Shown here: in pieces, positions 36,167 through 45,102 of the stretch | Layout: every line of letters begins with the position of its first letter | Numbering within the stretch: position 1 is the first letter of the stretch | Source of the DNA: Agrobacterium arsenijevicii | Lineage (GTDB): Bacteria; Pseudomonadota; Alphaproteobacteria; Rhizobiales; Rhizobiaceae | Assembly: GCA_000949895.1 (NCBI GenBank) | Contig: JWIT01000002.1 | Location: 1 to 64,000 of the forward strand | DNA: 64,000 nt | Direction of reading: 5' to 3' | Notes under the pieces: generated by a model | Database searches by the model: none | The model's input: the letters and a program-made list of their open reading frames with translations, nothing else | What the model was told of the DNA's origin: nothing | Position numbers and translations under genes: made by a program

Positions 36167-36841
36167 ATGATCCACATTAAAGATATAGCAGAACGGCCAA
36201 GCAAGGCAGACGTCGAAGCCCTTTCGAAGTTTTCGCCAGCAACCATTCACGAGGCGCAGGGTCGAAGAGGCGCACTTTCCTCCCGTATCAAGCCGATCGA
36301 TTACCGCATGAAACTGTGTGGTCCGGCCTTTACCGTCAAATGCGCGCCGCGTGACAACATCATGCTGCAGCTGGCCATCAATTACGCCAAGCCCGGCGAC
36401 ATCATCGTGGTTTCGGCCGGTGAATACGAAGAAGCGGGTTCCTTTGGCGACGTTCTGGCGAATGCCTGCCTCGCAAAGGGGATCGGTGGTCTGGTGACGG
36501 ATACCGGAGTGCGCGACACCTTGCAGCTTCGAGACCTCGGTTTCCCCGTGTTCTCGTTTAGCGTCTGCATCAAGGGTACCGTTAAGGAAACGATTGCGGC
36601 AGTCAACGATACGATCATCATTGGCGACGAGATCATCAACCCCGGCGACATCATTGTTGGTGATGCGGACGGTTTGGTCGTCGTGCGTCGTGCGGAAGCG
36701 CAGGAATCGGCTCGCCTCTCGCAAATTCGCGAAGATGCCGAAGCGGGCTTCATCGAAGCTTACAAGCAGGGCAAATCCGTTATCGAAGTCAGCAATCTGG
36801 AGCCTGTCTTGAAGGCAAAGGGACTTGTCGTCGATATCTGA
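36167..36841 (+). CDS. RraA-fold protein, aldolase-like (4-carboxy-4-hydroxy-2-oxoadipate aldolase family)
   Basis: 224 residues of the RraA/HMG-CHA aldolase superfamily. AGEYEEAGSFGDVLANACLAKGIGGLVTDTGVRDTLQL shows the conserved G(D/E)xxAxxA helix and the active-site Arg and Asp of VRDT. NPGDIIVGDADGLVVVRR is the C-terminal block. The signature favours a Mg-dependent aldolase or oxaloacetate-type decarboxylase over RNase E inhibition. It lies downstream of the amino-acid transporter, and a C4-C7 oxo acid from the same pathway is a likely substrate. The N-terminal 20 residues (IHIKDIAERPSKADVEALSKF) are typical. GGGAGG precedes ATG 36167. Confidence 0.87.
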   Translation: MIHIKDIAERPSKADVEALSKFSPATIHEAQGRRGALSSRIKPIDYRMKLCGPAFTVKCAPRDNIMLQLAINYAKPGDIIVVSAGEYEEAGSFGDVLANACLAKGIGGLVTDTGVRDTLQLRDLGFPVFSFSVCIKGTVKETIAAVNDTIIIGDEIINPGDIIVGDADGLVVVRRAEAQESARLSQIREDAEAGFIEAYKQGKSVIEVSNLEPVLKAKGLVVDI

Positions 36842-37226
36842 TTCCGGCGTGGTGCAGCAAAACGCATCTGACATTCCGGGAACGTCCGGGCCGATGGTCC
36901 AAGTCCGTTCAGGGCTGCTAATTTTATAAATCGCGATGCCGTCAGGGCTACTGCTACCGAAGCTGCAATCAATGCAAATAAAAGCCCTCCCAACGCGGAG
37001 GGCTTTTGTCGTTTCGGCGACAGCGGAAGGATTTCAGCGACATCCCCGCGCAGTACGATCTCCACTTCCTTTACCCTCCCGAACAATCTCGATAAAGCGT
37101 GACGTCGTCCCTTCGCAGGGATGCGTTATTCGTAATAAGCGGGTGTCTGCGCGCCCGGCTGCTGCTCCTTTCGACGCAATTCGAAATCATGTATACGAGC
37201 ATCGATTTTAGATGCCGGGTGACCCA
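36842..37226. other. Intergenic region before the NRPS-like gene
   Basis: 385 bases without a supported gene. The upstream half holds the terminator described separately. The rest (about 37010-37226) should carry the promoter of the NRPS-like gene; AT-rich patches occur (for example around 37180-37211), but no specific -35/-10 pair is asserted. Confidence 0.45.
36980..37007 (+). terminator. Rho-independent terminator after the RraA-fold gene
   Basis: Perfect 11-bp stem AAAAGCCCTCC, loop CAACGC, GGAGGGCTTTT, then GTCGTTTCGG. Its A-run before and T-run after let it work on either strand. Confidence 0.88.
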
Positions 37227-40200
37227 ATGAATCGGAATATGACTGCTGACAGGCAGCCGGAACTCACAGTATTTGCACCGATTGCGCCGTCGCTGCCAGT
37301 CCGCGAGGATGAGCCTTACGCGCGCGATGAGATGTTGCACGAAATATTCGAGCGCACGAGCAAGCTATATTATTCGAAATGCGCGGTCAGGCTTCTTGGT
37401 CACGATCCCGAAAACAGTCGCCGCACGGAACTCAGCTATTCGCAGCTCGGCGAGCGCGCCATCCGGTTCGCACGGCAGCTTCGCTCCATGGGCGTTGAGC
37501 GTGGAGATCGCGTTGTTATCTGTCTGCCGCGCGGCCTCGATCAATATATGGCCATCCTCGGCACACTCTGGGCCGGAGCTTGTTATGTTCCTGTTGACTG
37601 GACCTATCCGCAGGACCGGATCGATTTCATCGCCGAGGATAGCGGCGCCACTCTGATCGTAACGGATGGTGAGCGGGCGGGCGACATGCCTGTCAGGACA
37701 CTCGTGGTCAACGAGACCCTCGGCGATCTGGCTGCTCAGGATGCGGTGCCGATCACGCGCGCCGAAAGCGGTGCGTCTCCTGATGACCTCGCTTACATTA
37801 TCTATACCTCGGGAACCACCGGCCGCCCGAAGGGTGTGATGATTTCCCACCGCAGCGCCTGCCATTTCCTGCGCTCGGAAGGTGCCGTTCTCGCAATCGA
37901 TGAAAGCGACAAGGTTTTCGGTGGCTTCAGCATTGCTTTCGACATGTCGATCGAGACGATGTGGAGCGCGTTTTCTGCCGGCGCGGAACTTCTTGTCGCC
38001 AACGAGGCCCTGCATAAGGCCGGACCCGATGTGGCGGTCGCTCTGGCCTCAGAAGGCGTCACGGTGTGGCACGTCGTGCCTTCCCTGTTCACACTTGTCG
38101 AGGCGGAAATACCCACGCTTCGGCTTGTCAACCTTGGTGGTGAGGCGTGTCCGCCAGACCTCGTCGACCGCTGGGCGCGTCCCGGCCTGCGGATGCTCAA
38201 CACCTACGGCCCGACCGAAACGACGGTGACGGCAACCTGGACCGAGGTGCAGCCCGGCCGTCGCGTCACGATCGGCCGCCCGCTGCCGGGATATACGGCC
38301 TGGATCGTTGACGAAAAGCTTTGGCCGGTCGATGCGGGCGCCGAAGGTGAGCTGGTGATCGGGGGGCCGGGTTTAAGTTCCGGCTACGTCAATCGCCTCG
38401 ATCTTACAGCGGACAAGTTCGTCAACACCCCCTTCAATGGACCGGATGGGCTGCCGGTCCGGATCTATCGTTCAGGTGACCTCGTGCGTCTGGACGCCGT
38501 CGGCGACATCGAGTTCATGGGGCGAATAGACACGCAGGTAAAGATCCGCGGGTTTCGTGTGGAACTGGCCGAAATCGAAGCGGTCATCGCCGAAGATGCT
38601 TCCATCGCACAGGCAGTCGTCCATCTTTTCCGCGATAATGACGGTGCGGAATTCCTGGCCGCATTCCTTGTGGCGCGCGGAAATGCGGCGATCGACATCG
38701 AAGCCGCTCGCAAACGTGTGCATGATCGTCTGCCGAATTATATGCGACCGGTTGCCTATCAAGTGCTGGATGCTCTGCCGACCCTGCCGGCCTCCGGCAA
38801 GGTGGATCGAAAGGCGCTGCAACGCCCGGTCGTCGTCCCCGTTTCAGACCGGGAAACAGTTGCTCCCGAGACGCCGCTCGAAGCACAACTCCACGCCATC
38901 TGGTCAGACGCCTTTGCCCCGCAAAAGGTTTCGGTGGAGGACGACCTGTTCGAGGATCTGGGTGGCCATTCCCTGAAAGCCGCTCGTCTTGCATCCGCCA
39001 TCCGCAAGTCGCCGGGCCTTTCCGGCGTCTCGATCCAGGATCTTTACGCAGCACCCACGATCCGGCGGCTTGCCGAGCGGCTGCGGGATCGCATCATTGC
39101 GGATACCGTGGTTCTGGAGCCTTTTCATCGCGTCTCGGCATTTCAGAAGCGTCTGTGCTGGGTACTCCAGACAATTGCGCTGGTACCTATTTACGCGGTT
39201 GCCGGGTTGCAGTGGTTTTTCCCTTACCTCGCCTACACCTACCTCGTCGAAGACTTCGGCCGCGTGAAGGCCCTGCTTCTGGGTGGTCTGACATTTCTCC
39301 TCATACCGCCATTGGGGATGCTGTTCGCGATCGTCGTGAAATGGCTGATCATCGGCCGCTACAGGGCAGGGGACTATCCCTTGTGGGGCAGCTATTACCT
39401 GCGCTGGTGGTTCGTTCGTCGCCTCTCTGATGTCATCGCCACGCCTTATCTCAGCGGCACGCCGATGATCCGCTTCTATTATCGCCTGTTGGGCGCAAAA
39501 ATCGGTCGCCGTGCCTTCATCGGAACGGTGAGCATCGATACGACCGATCTTGTCAGCATTGGCGACGATACCATCATCAGCGATTATGCAATGCTGGCCA
39601 CGAGTTCGGTTGAGCGAGGCCTGTTGCGCATTGGCCGCGTTACCATTGGAAAAAGCGCTTTCGTCGGCACTATGTCCGTGGTCGGACGCGACAGCTCGAT
39701 TGGAGATGCGGCGGCGCTGGACGACCTGTCTTCCCTGCCGATGAACAAGTCAATTCCTGACGGGGAATGCTGGAGCGGCTCACCTGCGAAATGCAGCGCA
39801 ACTGGCCGGGTGGCGCAGCGCGATGAAGAGGCTGGCTTCTTGCGCCGCCTGCTGGTTGGTATCGGGCTTTTCATCGCCGCCGCCATTCTTCCTCTCGTCG
39901 CCATCCTGCCGATTGCGCCGGGTCTCATTGCGATGATCGAAATAGACTGGAGCACCGAGGGCTACTCCTATCTCCTTATTTCGCCGTTCCTCGCGCTCAC
40001 CTACATCGTTCTGATGTGTGTATTGACCGTCGCTGCCAAGCGACTGATCCTCGGCCCTGTTCGACCCGGGCGTTATTCGATCCATAGCTGGTTCTACCTG
40101 CGCTTCTGGTTCGTTCAGCAGGTAACGGATCTGGCGTTGGCGCTGCTGCATCCGATCTATGCCACGCTCTATGTGATCCCCTGGTATCGCGCGCTGGGCG

Positions 40201-41246
40201 TGCGTATCGGTAAGAGAGCCGAAATCTCGACCGCCGCCAAGATCGTTCCCGATCTAGTTGACATCGGTGCGGAGAGCTTCATTGCGGATGCGGTGGTGTT
40301 CGGCGCGGCGCGGCATGAGCCGGGAATTATCGAACTGGCTCACACCCGGATCGGGCGACGCTCCTTCATCGGTAATTCGGCGCTGCTGCCGACCGGTGCA
40401 ACCATCGCCGATGGCGTTTTGATCGGCGTGCTCTCCAAACCGCCCGTGGACGGCGGTGCCGAGCGGCCGGATGGAACCTGGTTTGGCTCTCCACCGATTT
40501 CGCTGCCAGTCCGGCAGGCTGTGGGGCTGTTTGATGAAGGCGCGCGCTTCAACCCGCGGCCACGTCTTGTCGCAACCCGTCTCGCCATCGAGGCCATCAG
40601 GGTAATCCTGCCGCTGACACTGTTTCTGGCATTTTTCAGCCTGCTCTTCTCCATCGTGGGCGACATTCAGGATTTCGACGACAGCCAGTCACTGATTGCT
40701 CTGGTTTTCCCCCTTCTCTACCTGTGTTTTGCGCTCGCCTGTGGTCTTTCCGTCGTCGCGCTCAAATGGGTGGTCATGGGACGGTACAAACCAACGACCA
40801 AGCCGCTGTGGAGCACCTTCGTATGGCGAACGGAATTGGTGACGGCGACCTACGAAAACCTGGCGGTTCCCAATCTGCTGGAGCCGTTGCGTGGCACACC
40901 GTGGCTGCCGATGTATTTTCGCCTTCTCGGCTGCAAGATCGGCCGCGACTGCTTCATCGATACGACAGATATCACCGAACATGATCTGGTGCGCATAGGC
41001 GACGAAGTCGCGCTCAACGAATTTTCCGGTCTGCAAACGCATCTGTTCGAGGATCGCGTCATGAAAGTGAGCGGGGTAACGGTTGGAGACCGTGCGGTCA
41101 TCGGCTCCTATTCCATCGTGCTTTACGATGCGGAGATCGGCGAAGATGCGCAACTTGGCGATCTCTCCGTGGTGATGAAAGGCGAGACCTTACCCGCCGG
41201 AACGTCGTGGGAAGGTTCTCCGGCCCAGCTCGTGCGTAACCCGTGA
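37227..41246 (+). CDS. Pls/PosA-type single-module nonribosomal peptide synthetase
   Basis: About 1,339 residues. An adenylation domain (residues about 30-520) with A3 IIYTSGTTGRPKG, A5 NTYGPTETTV, A7 YRSGDLVRL, A8 GRIDTQVKIRGFRVEL and A10 LPASGKVDRKAL. Then a carrier domain around residue 580 (DLFEDLGGHSLKAARL, where the Ser receives phosphopantetheine). The second half has six membrane helices in three pairs (about residues 645-715, 875-940, 1120-1185), each pair followed by a left-handed beta-helix domain (GAKIGRRAFIGTVSID; GVRIGKRAEIST; GCKIGRDCFIDTTD). This is the architecture of epsilon-poly-L-lysine synthetase: no standard condensation or thioesterase domain is present. It is predicted to polymerise one amino acid in the membrane. 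GGGTGA supports 37227; 37212 is also in frame. Confidence 0.93.
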   Translation: MNRNMTADRQPELTVFAPIAPSLPVREDEPYARDEMLHEIFERTSKLYYSKCAVRLLGHDPENSRRTELSYSQLGERAIRFARQLRSMGVERGDRVVICLPRGLDQYMAILGTLWAGACYVPVDWTYPQDRIDFIAEDSGATLIVTDGERAGDMPVRTLVVNETLGDLAAQDAVPITRAESGASPDDLAYIIYTSGTTGRPKGVMISHRSACHFLRSEGAVLAIDESDKVFGGFSIAFDMSIETMWSAFSAGAELLVANEALHKAGPDVAVALASEGVTVWHVVPSLFTLVEAEIPTLRLVNLGGEACPPDLVDRWARPGLRMLNTYGPTETTVTATWTEVQPGRRVTIGRPLPGYTAWIVDEKLWPVDAGAEGELVIGGPGLSSGYVNRLDLTADKFVNTPFNGPDGLPVRIYRSGDLVRLDAVGDIEFMGRIDTQVKIRGFRVELAEIEAVIAEDASIAQAVVHLFRDNDGAEFLAAFLVARGNAAIDIEAARKRVHDRLPNYMRPVAYQVLDALPTLPASGKVDRKALQRPVVVPVSDRETVAPETPLEAQLHAIWSDAFAPQKVSVEDDLFEDLGGHSLKAARLASAIRKSPGLSGVSIQDLYAAPTIRRLAERLRDRIIADTVVLEPFHRVSAFQKRLCWVLQTIALVPIYAVAGLQWFFPYLAYTYLVEDFGRVKALLLGGLTFLLIPPLGMLFAIVVKWLIIGRYRAGDYPLWGSYYLRWWFVRRLSDVIATPYLSGTPMIRFYYRLLGAKIGRRAFIGTVSIDTTDLVSIGDDTIISDYAMLATSSVERGLLRIGRVTIGKSAFVGTMSVVGRDSSIGDAAALDDLSSLPMNKSIPDGECWSGSPAKCSATGRVAQRDEEAGFLRRLLVGIGLFIAAAILPLVAILPIAPGLIAMIEIDWSTEGYSYLLISPFLALTYIVLMCVLTVAAKRLILGPVRPGRYSIHSWFYLRFWFVQQVTDLALALLHPIYATLYVIPWYRALGVRIGKRAEISTAAKIVPDLVDIGAESFIADAVVFGAARHEPGIIELAHTRIGRRSFIGNSALLPTGATIADGVLIGVLSKPPVDGGAERPDGTWFGSPPISLPVRQAVGLFDEGARFNPRPRLVATRLAIEAIRVILPLTLFLAFFSLLFSIVGDIQDFDDSQSLIALVFPLLYLCFALACGLSVVALKWVVMGRYKPTTKPLWSTFVWRTELVTATYENLAVPNLLEPLRGTPWLPMYFRLLGCKIGRDCFIDTTDITEHDLVRIGDEVALNEFSGLQTHLFEDRVMKVSGVTVGDRAVIGSYSIVLYDAEIGEDAQLGDLSVVMKGETLPAGTSWEGSPAQLVRNP

Positions 41247-41881
41247 CGGAGGTCGTCTGGCATTCAGGATATCTGGATCTGCCTGCCGATCCCGGTGAAG
41301 CGCCTGTTGTCTGGTATGTGCGCCTCGACGACGCGGACACGGAAAAGACGGCACATTCCGCAACACTGTCGCGTGCCGATCTGCAGGATTTGGCACGGCG
41401 ACCGGAAGCGGGGATGCGGGGCATCCGTCGCCGGCTATTGAAGGTTCTTCTGGCGCGTCTGTCGGACCTTCATCCGGATGAGATCATCGTCGGCAGAACG
41501 GAGCCTGGTGCACCGCGAATCCTTCATCCCGCCGGGTGGAACATCAGCGTCGCTGGCCGTTGGCCGCATTGCCTGATCGGGGTAAGCCGCTCTCCCATCG
41601 GCGTCGATATAGAGCCGCTCGACGCCGAGCCGCCTGCCGAAGACAGCTTCACCCCGGCAGAAGCCATCGAACTCCAGGGCGCCTCAAGTGCTACCCTCCT
41701 CGCGCGTTGGGTAGCCAAGGAAGCGCACGCCAAATGCCTGGGCATAGCCTCACGCATCGATGCAGCCGAGATCGAAACGCGCACCGCAAGAGACCGATTG
41801 GACGTTGTCTCGGGCTTTGGAACCACCGCGAGCATTGTTCGGGTCCATGGCAGTACGGTGCAGGCGTTTGCTTTTCTCTAG
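41243..41881 (+). CDS. 4'-phosphopantetheinyl transferase (Sfp type)
   Basis: 212 residues, GTG start overlapping the NRPS stop by four bases. Sfp-family core motifs are IGVDIEPLD (Mg-binding Asp and Glu), FTPAEAIEL and WVAKEAHAKCLG (WxxKEAxxK; here with A in the second variable place). It moves phosphopantetheine from CoA to the carrier serine of the synthetase in front of it. Direct overlap means the pair is made together, so the enzyme is probably dedicated. The first 100 residues are variable and Arg-rich, as usual. Confidence 0.91.
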   Translation: MTEVVWHSGYLDLPADPGEAPVVWYVRLDDADTEKTAHSATLSRADLQDLARRPEAGMRGIRRRLLKVLLARLSDLHPDEIIVGRTEPGAPRILHPAGWNISVAGRWPHCLIGVSRSPIGVDIEPLDAEPPAEDSFTPAEAIELQGASSATLLARWVAKEAHAKCLGIASRIDAAEIETRTARDRLDVVSGFGTTASIVRVHGSTVQAFAFL

Positions 41882-41903
41882 ATCACTTCCGATAATCGCC
41901 TGA

Positions 41904-42563
41904 TCAGGATGCCGGCGGGTTTGCATTGCCGTTGACGGACGCGTCGGATACCCCAAGACGATCGGCCATCCTGATAAGATCGGCGACGGACTCGGCCCGC
42001 ATTTTGCGCATGACCTGGCCGCGGTGGACTTTCACGGTGATTTCGCTGAGGCCGATCTCCGCCGCGATCTGCTTGTTGAGGCGGCCGCGCGTGACGAGTG
42101 CCATCACCTGCCGCTCGCGAGCCGTCAACGTCGCAAAGCGCTCATGGAGAGCAGCGGCAGAGGTCTGCTGCTGTAGCCGGGCACGATCTTTCTCTAAAGC
42201 CTCCCGGATTGCGTCGAGAAGGTCCTGCTCCCGAAAGGGCTTAAGCAGGAATTCTACCGCGCCGGCCTTCATCGCCCTCACCGACATCGGGACATCGCCG
42301 TGACCGGTCAGGAATATGATCGGCAACGGGGTGCCGGTCCTTGCAAGCTCATCCTGGAAATCAAGGCCACTTGCATCCGGCATCCTGACGTCGAGGACAA
42401 GGCAGGAGGCACTCTCGGATCGCTGGTGGCCGAGGAAATCCCGTGGCGATGGAAAGCTGCTGACGTCATAACCGACCGAGCGCAGCAGGCTGTCCAGCCC
42501 ATCCCGGACGGATGGATCGTCATCGATGACGTAAACGGTCGATTTCGGCTCCGGCATGGTCAT
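41904..42563 (-). CDS. Response regulator, FixJ/NarL type
   Basis: 219 residues. The receiver domain has VYVIDDDPSVRDGLDSLL, phosphoacceptor Asp in CLVLDVRMPDASG, the Thr in IIFLTGHGDVPMSVRAMKAG and Lys in FLLKPF. The C-terminal LuxR-type helix-turn-helix is LTARERQVMALVTRGRLNKQIAAEIGLSEITVKVHRG, recognised by NKQIAAEIGLSEITVKVHR. It is the output partner of the overlapping histidine kinase (ATGA). As in FixJ or StyR, phosphorylation should permit dimer binding to palindromic sites, one candidate of which (47485-47498) lies upstream of the transporter operon. Confidence 0.94.
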   Translation of the reverse strand: MTMPEPKSTVYVIDDDPSVRDGLDSLLRSVGYDVSSFPSPRDFLGHQRSESASCLVLDVRMPDASGLDFQDELARTGTPLPIIFLTGHGDVPMSVRAMKAGAVEFLLKPFREQDLLDAIREALEKDRARLQQQTSAAALHERFATLTARERQVMALVTRGRLNKQIAAEIGLSEITVKVHRGQVMRKMRAESVADLIRMADRLGVSDASVNGNANPPAS

Positions 42564-43624
42564 CCCCTTGCTCCGGCATTCGATGGCAGGATGAAGCCGA
42601 ACACGGCACCGTGCGGGAAATTGGGCGCCGTATAGACCGTACCACCATGCGCCTCGATGATCGATCGGCTGATCGCCAGCCCCATTCCCATTCCTGTCGG
42701 CTTGGTCGTGAAGAAGGCCTCGAACATTTTCTCGGAAGGGGCAGACGGTGCGCCGGTGCCGGTGTCGCGCACGCTGATGGTTATTCTCCTGTCATCAGTC
42801 GCGGCACTGACCAGCAGCTCGCGTTTTTCCGTATCGACGCCCGCCATCGCCTCGATGGCATTGATGACGAAGTTCAGGATTACCTGCTGAAGCTGAACCC
42901 GATCACCCGTCACGGATGGCAGATCGCTGGCAAGTTCGGTGCGCAGCAGGATATGGTTTTCGCGGATTTCGCCGCGCACCAGCGCCAGCGCCTCGGTGAC
43001 GACTTCGACCATGTCGATCCTGTCGCGCGATGGTGCAGTTCGCGCAACGAGGCTGCGGATGCGGCCGATCACCTCGCCGGCGCGGCCGGCATCCCTGACG
43101 ATCCTGTCAAGCGCATGCCGTGCCTCCTCATGCTCGGGAGGTGTTGCCGACAGCCAGCGTAGCGCCGCATTGCCGTTGGCAACGATCGCGGTGATCGGCT
43201 GGCTGACTTCATGGGCGACGGACGTGCCGAGTTCGCCCATCGTCATGATGCGCGACATCCGCGCAAGCTCGGATTGGGCCTGTCTGGCCCTTGCCTCGGT
43301 TGTCTCGATCCTGATTGCCAGATAGGTGGTCGCGCCAATTGCAAGCAGGCTGATGGCCCCGTTCACCATGCCGGATTGGAAGTCCCCATGCCGCGTCAAA
43401 AAATAGCTCGCTATGGTGAGAACGGCGCAGGCGATTCCCACGACCATGACGGCTCCGGGTCGACCGGAACGGACGGAGAGGAGGATCACCGAGACATAGA
43501 GCACCGCAAAGGCGATCTCCAGATTGGTCACGGTGTCGGCAACGAAAATCAGGGTGGTGAGCAACGTGATGCCCAGCCACATCAAGGGCGCTTCGACCAG
43601 ATAATGCAGGACCTCGCGCCTCAT
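42560..43624 (-). CDS. Sensor histidine kinase with membrane-spanning N-terminus
   Basis: 354 residues. About four hydrophobic segments (residues 13-33, 40-58, 62-78, 86-106) form a compact membrane sensor without a large periplasmic loop. Then H-box MGELGTSVAHEVSQPITAI with the phosphorylated His, N-box VILNFVINAIEAM, G1 DTGTG and G2 GMGMGLAISRSIIEAHGG. The HisKA/HATPase pair resembles the StyS/TodS/FixL C-terminal halves. No PAS or haem domain is present. It lies downstream of the NitT-type transporter operon, separated by a 14-bp hairpin; the signal could be the transported solute. Confidence 0.93.
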   Translation of the reverse strand: MRREVLHYLVEAPLMWLGITLLTTLIFVADTVTNLEIAFAVLYVSVILLSVRSGRPGAVMVVGIACAVLTIASYFLTRHGDFQSGMVNGAISLLAIGATTYLAIRIETTEARARQAQSELARMSRIMTMGELGTSVAHEVSQPITAIVANGNAALRWLSATPPEHEEARHALDRIVRDAGRAGEVIGRIRSLVARTAPSRDRIDMVEVVTEALALVRGEIRENHILLRTELASDLPSVTGDRVQLQQVILNFVINAIEAMAGVDTEKRELLVSAATDDRRITISVRDTGTGAPSAPSEKMFEAFFTTKPTGMGMGLAISRSIIEAHGGTVYTAPNFPHGAVFGFILPSNAGARG

Positions 43625-43698
43625 ATCGTCTTACCTTCCTACACGAATCTGCCGCCGCACATGCGACGGCAGGGTGCACGATCGGAAGCCCATCGGCA

Positions 43699-43731
43699 AT
43701 GCCGGCCATTGGGGTGGCCAATGGCCGGCAT
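43699..43731 (-). terminator. Strong hairpin between ATPase and histidine kinase genes
   Basis: Stem ATGCCGGCCATTGG, loop GGTGG, CCAATGGCCGGCAT: 14 perfect pairs in the 123-base gap. No T-run follows on the minus strand, so it may be an attenuator or mRNA stabiliser between the transporter and the two-component genes. Confidence 0.7.
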
Positions 43732-43747
43732 CAACAAGACATGGTCC

Positions 43748-45079
43748 TCAGCTCGGGTTTTCCAGCGTGAACAGGTCCGCATTTTCGTCATAGGCGAAAT
43801 ATTCGGCATATCGGGCCCAGTTCGTCACGGCTTTCAGCGTGGTGTCGGCATAGTCCTCCGACATGTAATCCTCAAGCTCGTCGCGGAAGCGCCGGGCCGG
43901 TGCGCGATGCGTCGGCCGCTCGTCAAGCACGCGGCGGATGTGGGCGGCGAGCGGCACGTAGCTTGCTAGATGCTGCGAGAACAGGCGTTTGCGTTCATCG
44001 ACATCGCTGTCGGAGAAGCGCAGGCCCGGGGCCGTCAACCGGATGTCGCCGCCTTCCAGATCGACGAAGCGCAGCAGTTGCAGCGTCTCGGCAACGGGGA
44101 AAAGGTCGTCGATGCCGAGATGGAGATGCGCGGCAAGCGGCGGCAGGTCCGCCTGTCCCCGGTAGGGTTCTGCCGCGACCGTCTCGATCAGGCCGGACAT
44201 CAGGTTTGTCGATACCCGCGGCAGGGCCATGGCAATGCCCGTGCCGGGGAATAGCCCGTCGCGCGCTGTCGTGCCGGTTTTCGCCGTCATCCTTGCATAG
44301 ATGTCCTCGACCAGAACCCTGAAGCTGGGGTCGAGGCGATTGCGCGGCTGAGGCAGGTCGACACGAATTTCGGCGATGACACGGCCGGGGTTCGACCCGA
44401 ATATCAGGATGCGGTCGCACATCAGCACGGCCTCTTCGATATTGTGGGTCACCATCAGGATGGATTCGATCGGCATCCGCCCTTCGCACCACAGATCGAG
44501 AAGATCGGTGCGCAGTGTTTCGGCTGTCAGCACGTCAAGCGCCGAGAAAGGCTCATCCATCAACAGCACCTTCGGACGCACGACGAGGGCGCGGGCAAGG
44601 CCGACGCGCTGGCGCATGCCGCCCGAAAGCTCCTTGGGGTAGGCACTTTCGAAGCCGTCGAGACCGATGAGGTCGATGGCGGCAAGCGCCCGCTTGCGCC
44701 GTTCAGCCGGTGCGACGCCCTGGGCCTCAAGGCCTAGTTCGACATTTTGCAGGACCGAAAGCCAGGGGAAGAGCGCGAAACTCTGAAAGACGACAGAGAC
44801 GCCCGAATTGGGACCTGTCACGGGCCGGCCCTCGAAAGTGACCTCGCCCCTGCTCGGCCGGATCAGGCCGGCAATCGCCCGCAACAGCGTCGATTTGCCG
44901 GAACCGGAGCGCCCGAGCAGTCCGACGATCTCGGCGGAGCGAAGCTCCAGATCGACATTGTCGAGGACGACGAGCGAGCCGGATGCACCCTTGTCATAGA
45001 TCTGGCAGACCTGTCTGGCGGAGACCAGCGGCGCGGCTTCGGCAATTCCTGCCTTCTTCGTGAGTGTGATGTTTTCCAT
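43748..45079 (-). CDS. NitT/TauT-type ABC transporter ATP-binding protein with AAA-associated C-terminal domain
   Basis: About 443 residues. The ATPase domain has Walker [19 protein letters not shown]-loop VVFQSFALFPWLSV, signature LSGGMRQRVGLARALV and Walker B VLLMDEPFSALDVL. From about residue 290 there is an additional domain (MSGLIETVAAEP, HLHLGIDDLFPVAETLQLLRFVDLEGGDI) of the AAA_assoc_C type, found on NitT/TauT-like ATPases and possibly regulatory. ATG at 45079 is chosen; the frame extends into the permease gene to 45994 but has no family match there. Substrate unknown (nitrate, taurine, bicarbonate or aliphatic compounds are family possibilities). Confidence 0.92.
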   Translation of the reverse strand: MENITLTKKAGIAEAAPLVSARQVCQIYDKGASGSLVVLDNVDLELRSAEIVGLLGRSGSGKSTLLRAIAGLIRPSRGEVTFEGRPVTGPNSGVSVVFQSFALFPWLSVLQNVELGLEAQGVAPAERRKRALAAIDLIGLDGFESAYPKELSGGMRQRVGLARALVVRPKVLLMDEPFSALDVLTAETLRTDLLDLWCEGRMPIESILMVTHNIEEAVLMCDRILIFGSNPGRVIAEIRVDLPQPRNRLDPSFRVLVEDIYARMTAKTGTTARDGLFPGTGIAMALPRVSTNLMSGLIETVAAEPYRGQADLPPLAAHLHLGIDDLFPVAETLQLLRFVDLEGGDIRLTAPGLRFSDSDVDERKRLFSQHLASYVPLAAHIRRVLDERPTHRAPARRFRDELEDYMSEDYADTTLKAVTNWARYAEYFAYDENADLFTLENPS

Positions 45080-45102
45080 GATTGTTACTCCGACTGGAAT
45101 GA

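Noticed and set aside
36167..36841. RNase E inhibitor (RraA) as the function of the RraA-fold proteins here and at 60866
   Set aside because: Active-site Arg and Asp of the aldolase branch are present and both are in catabolic operons.
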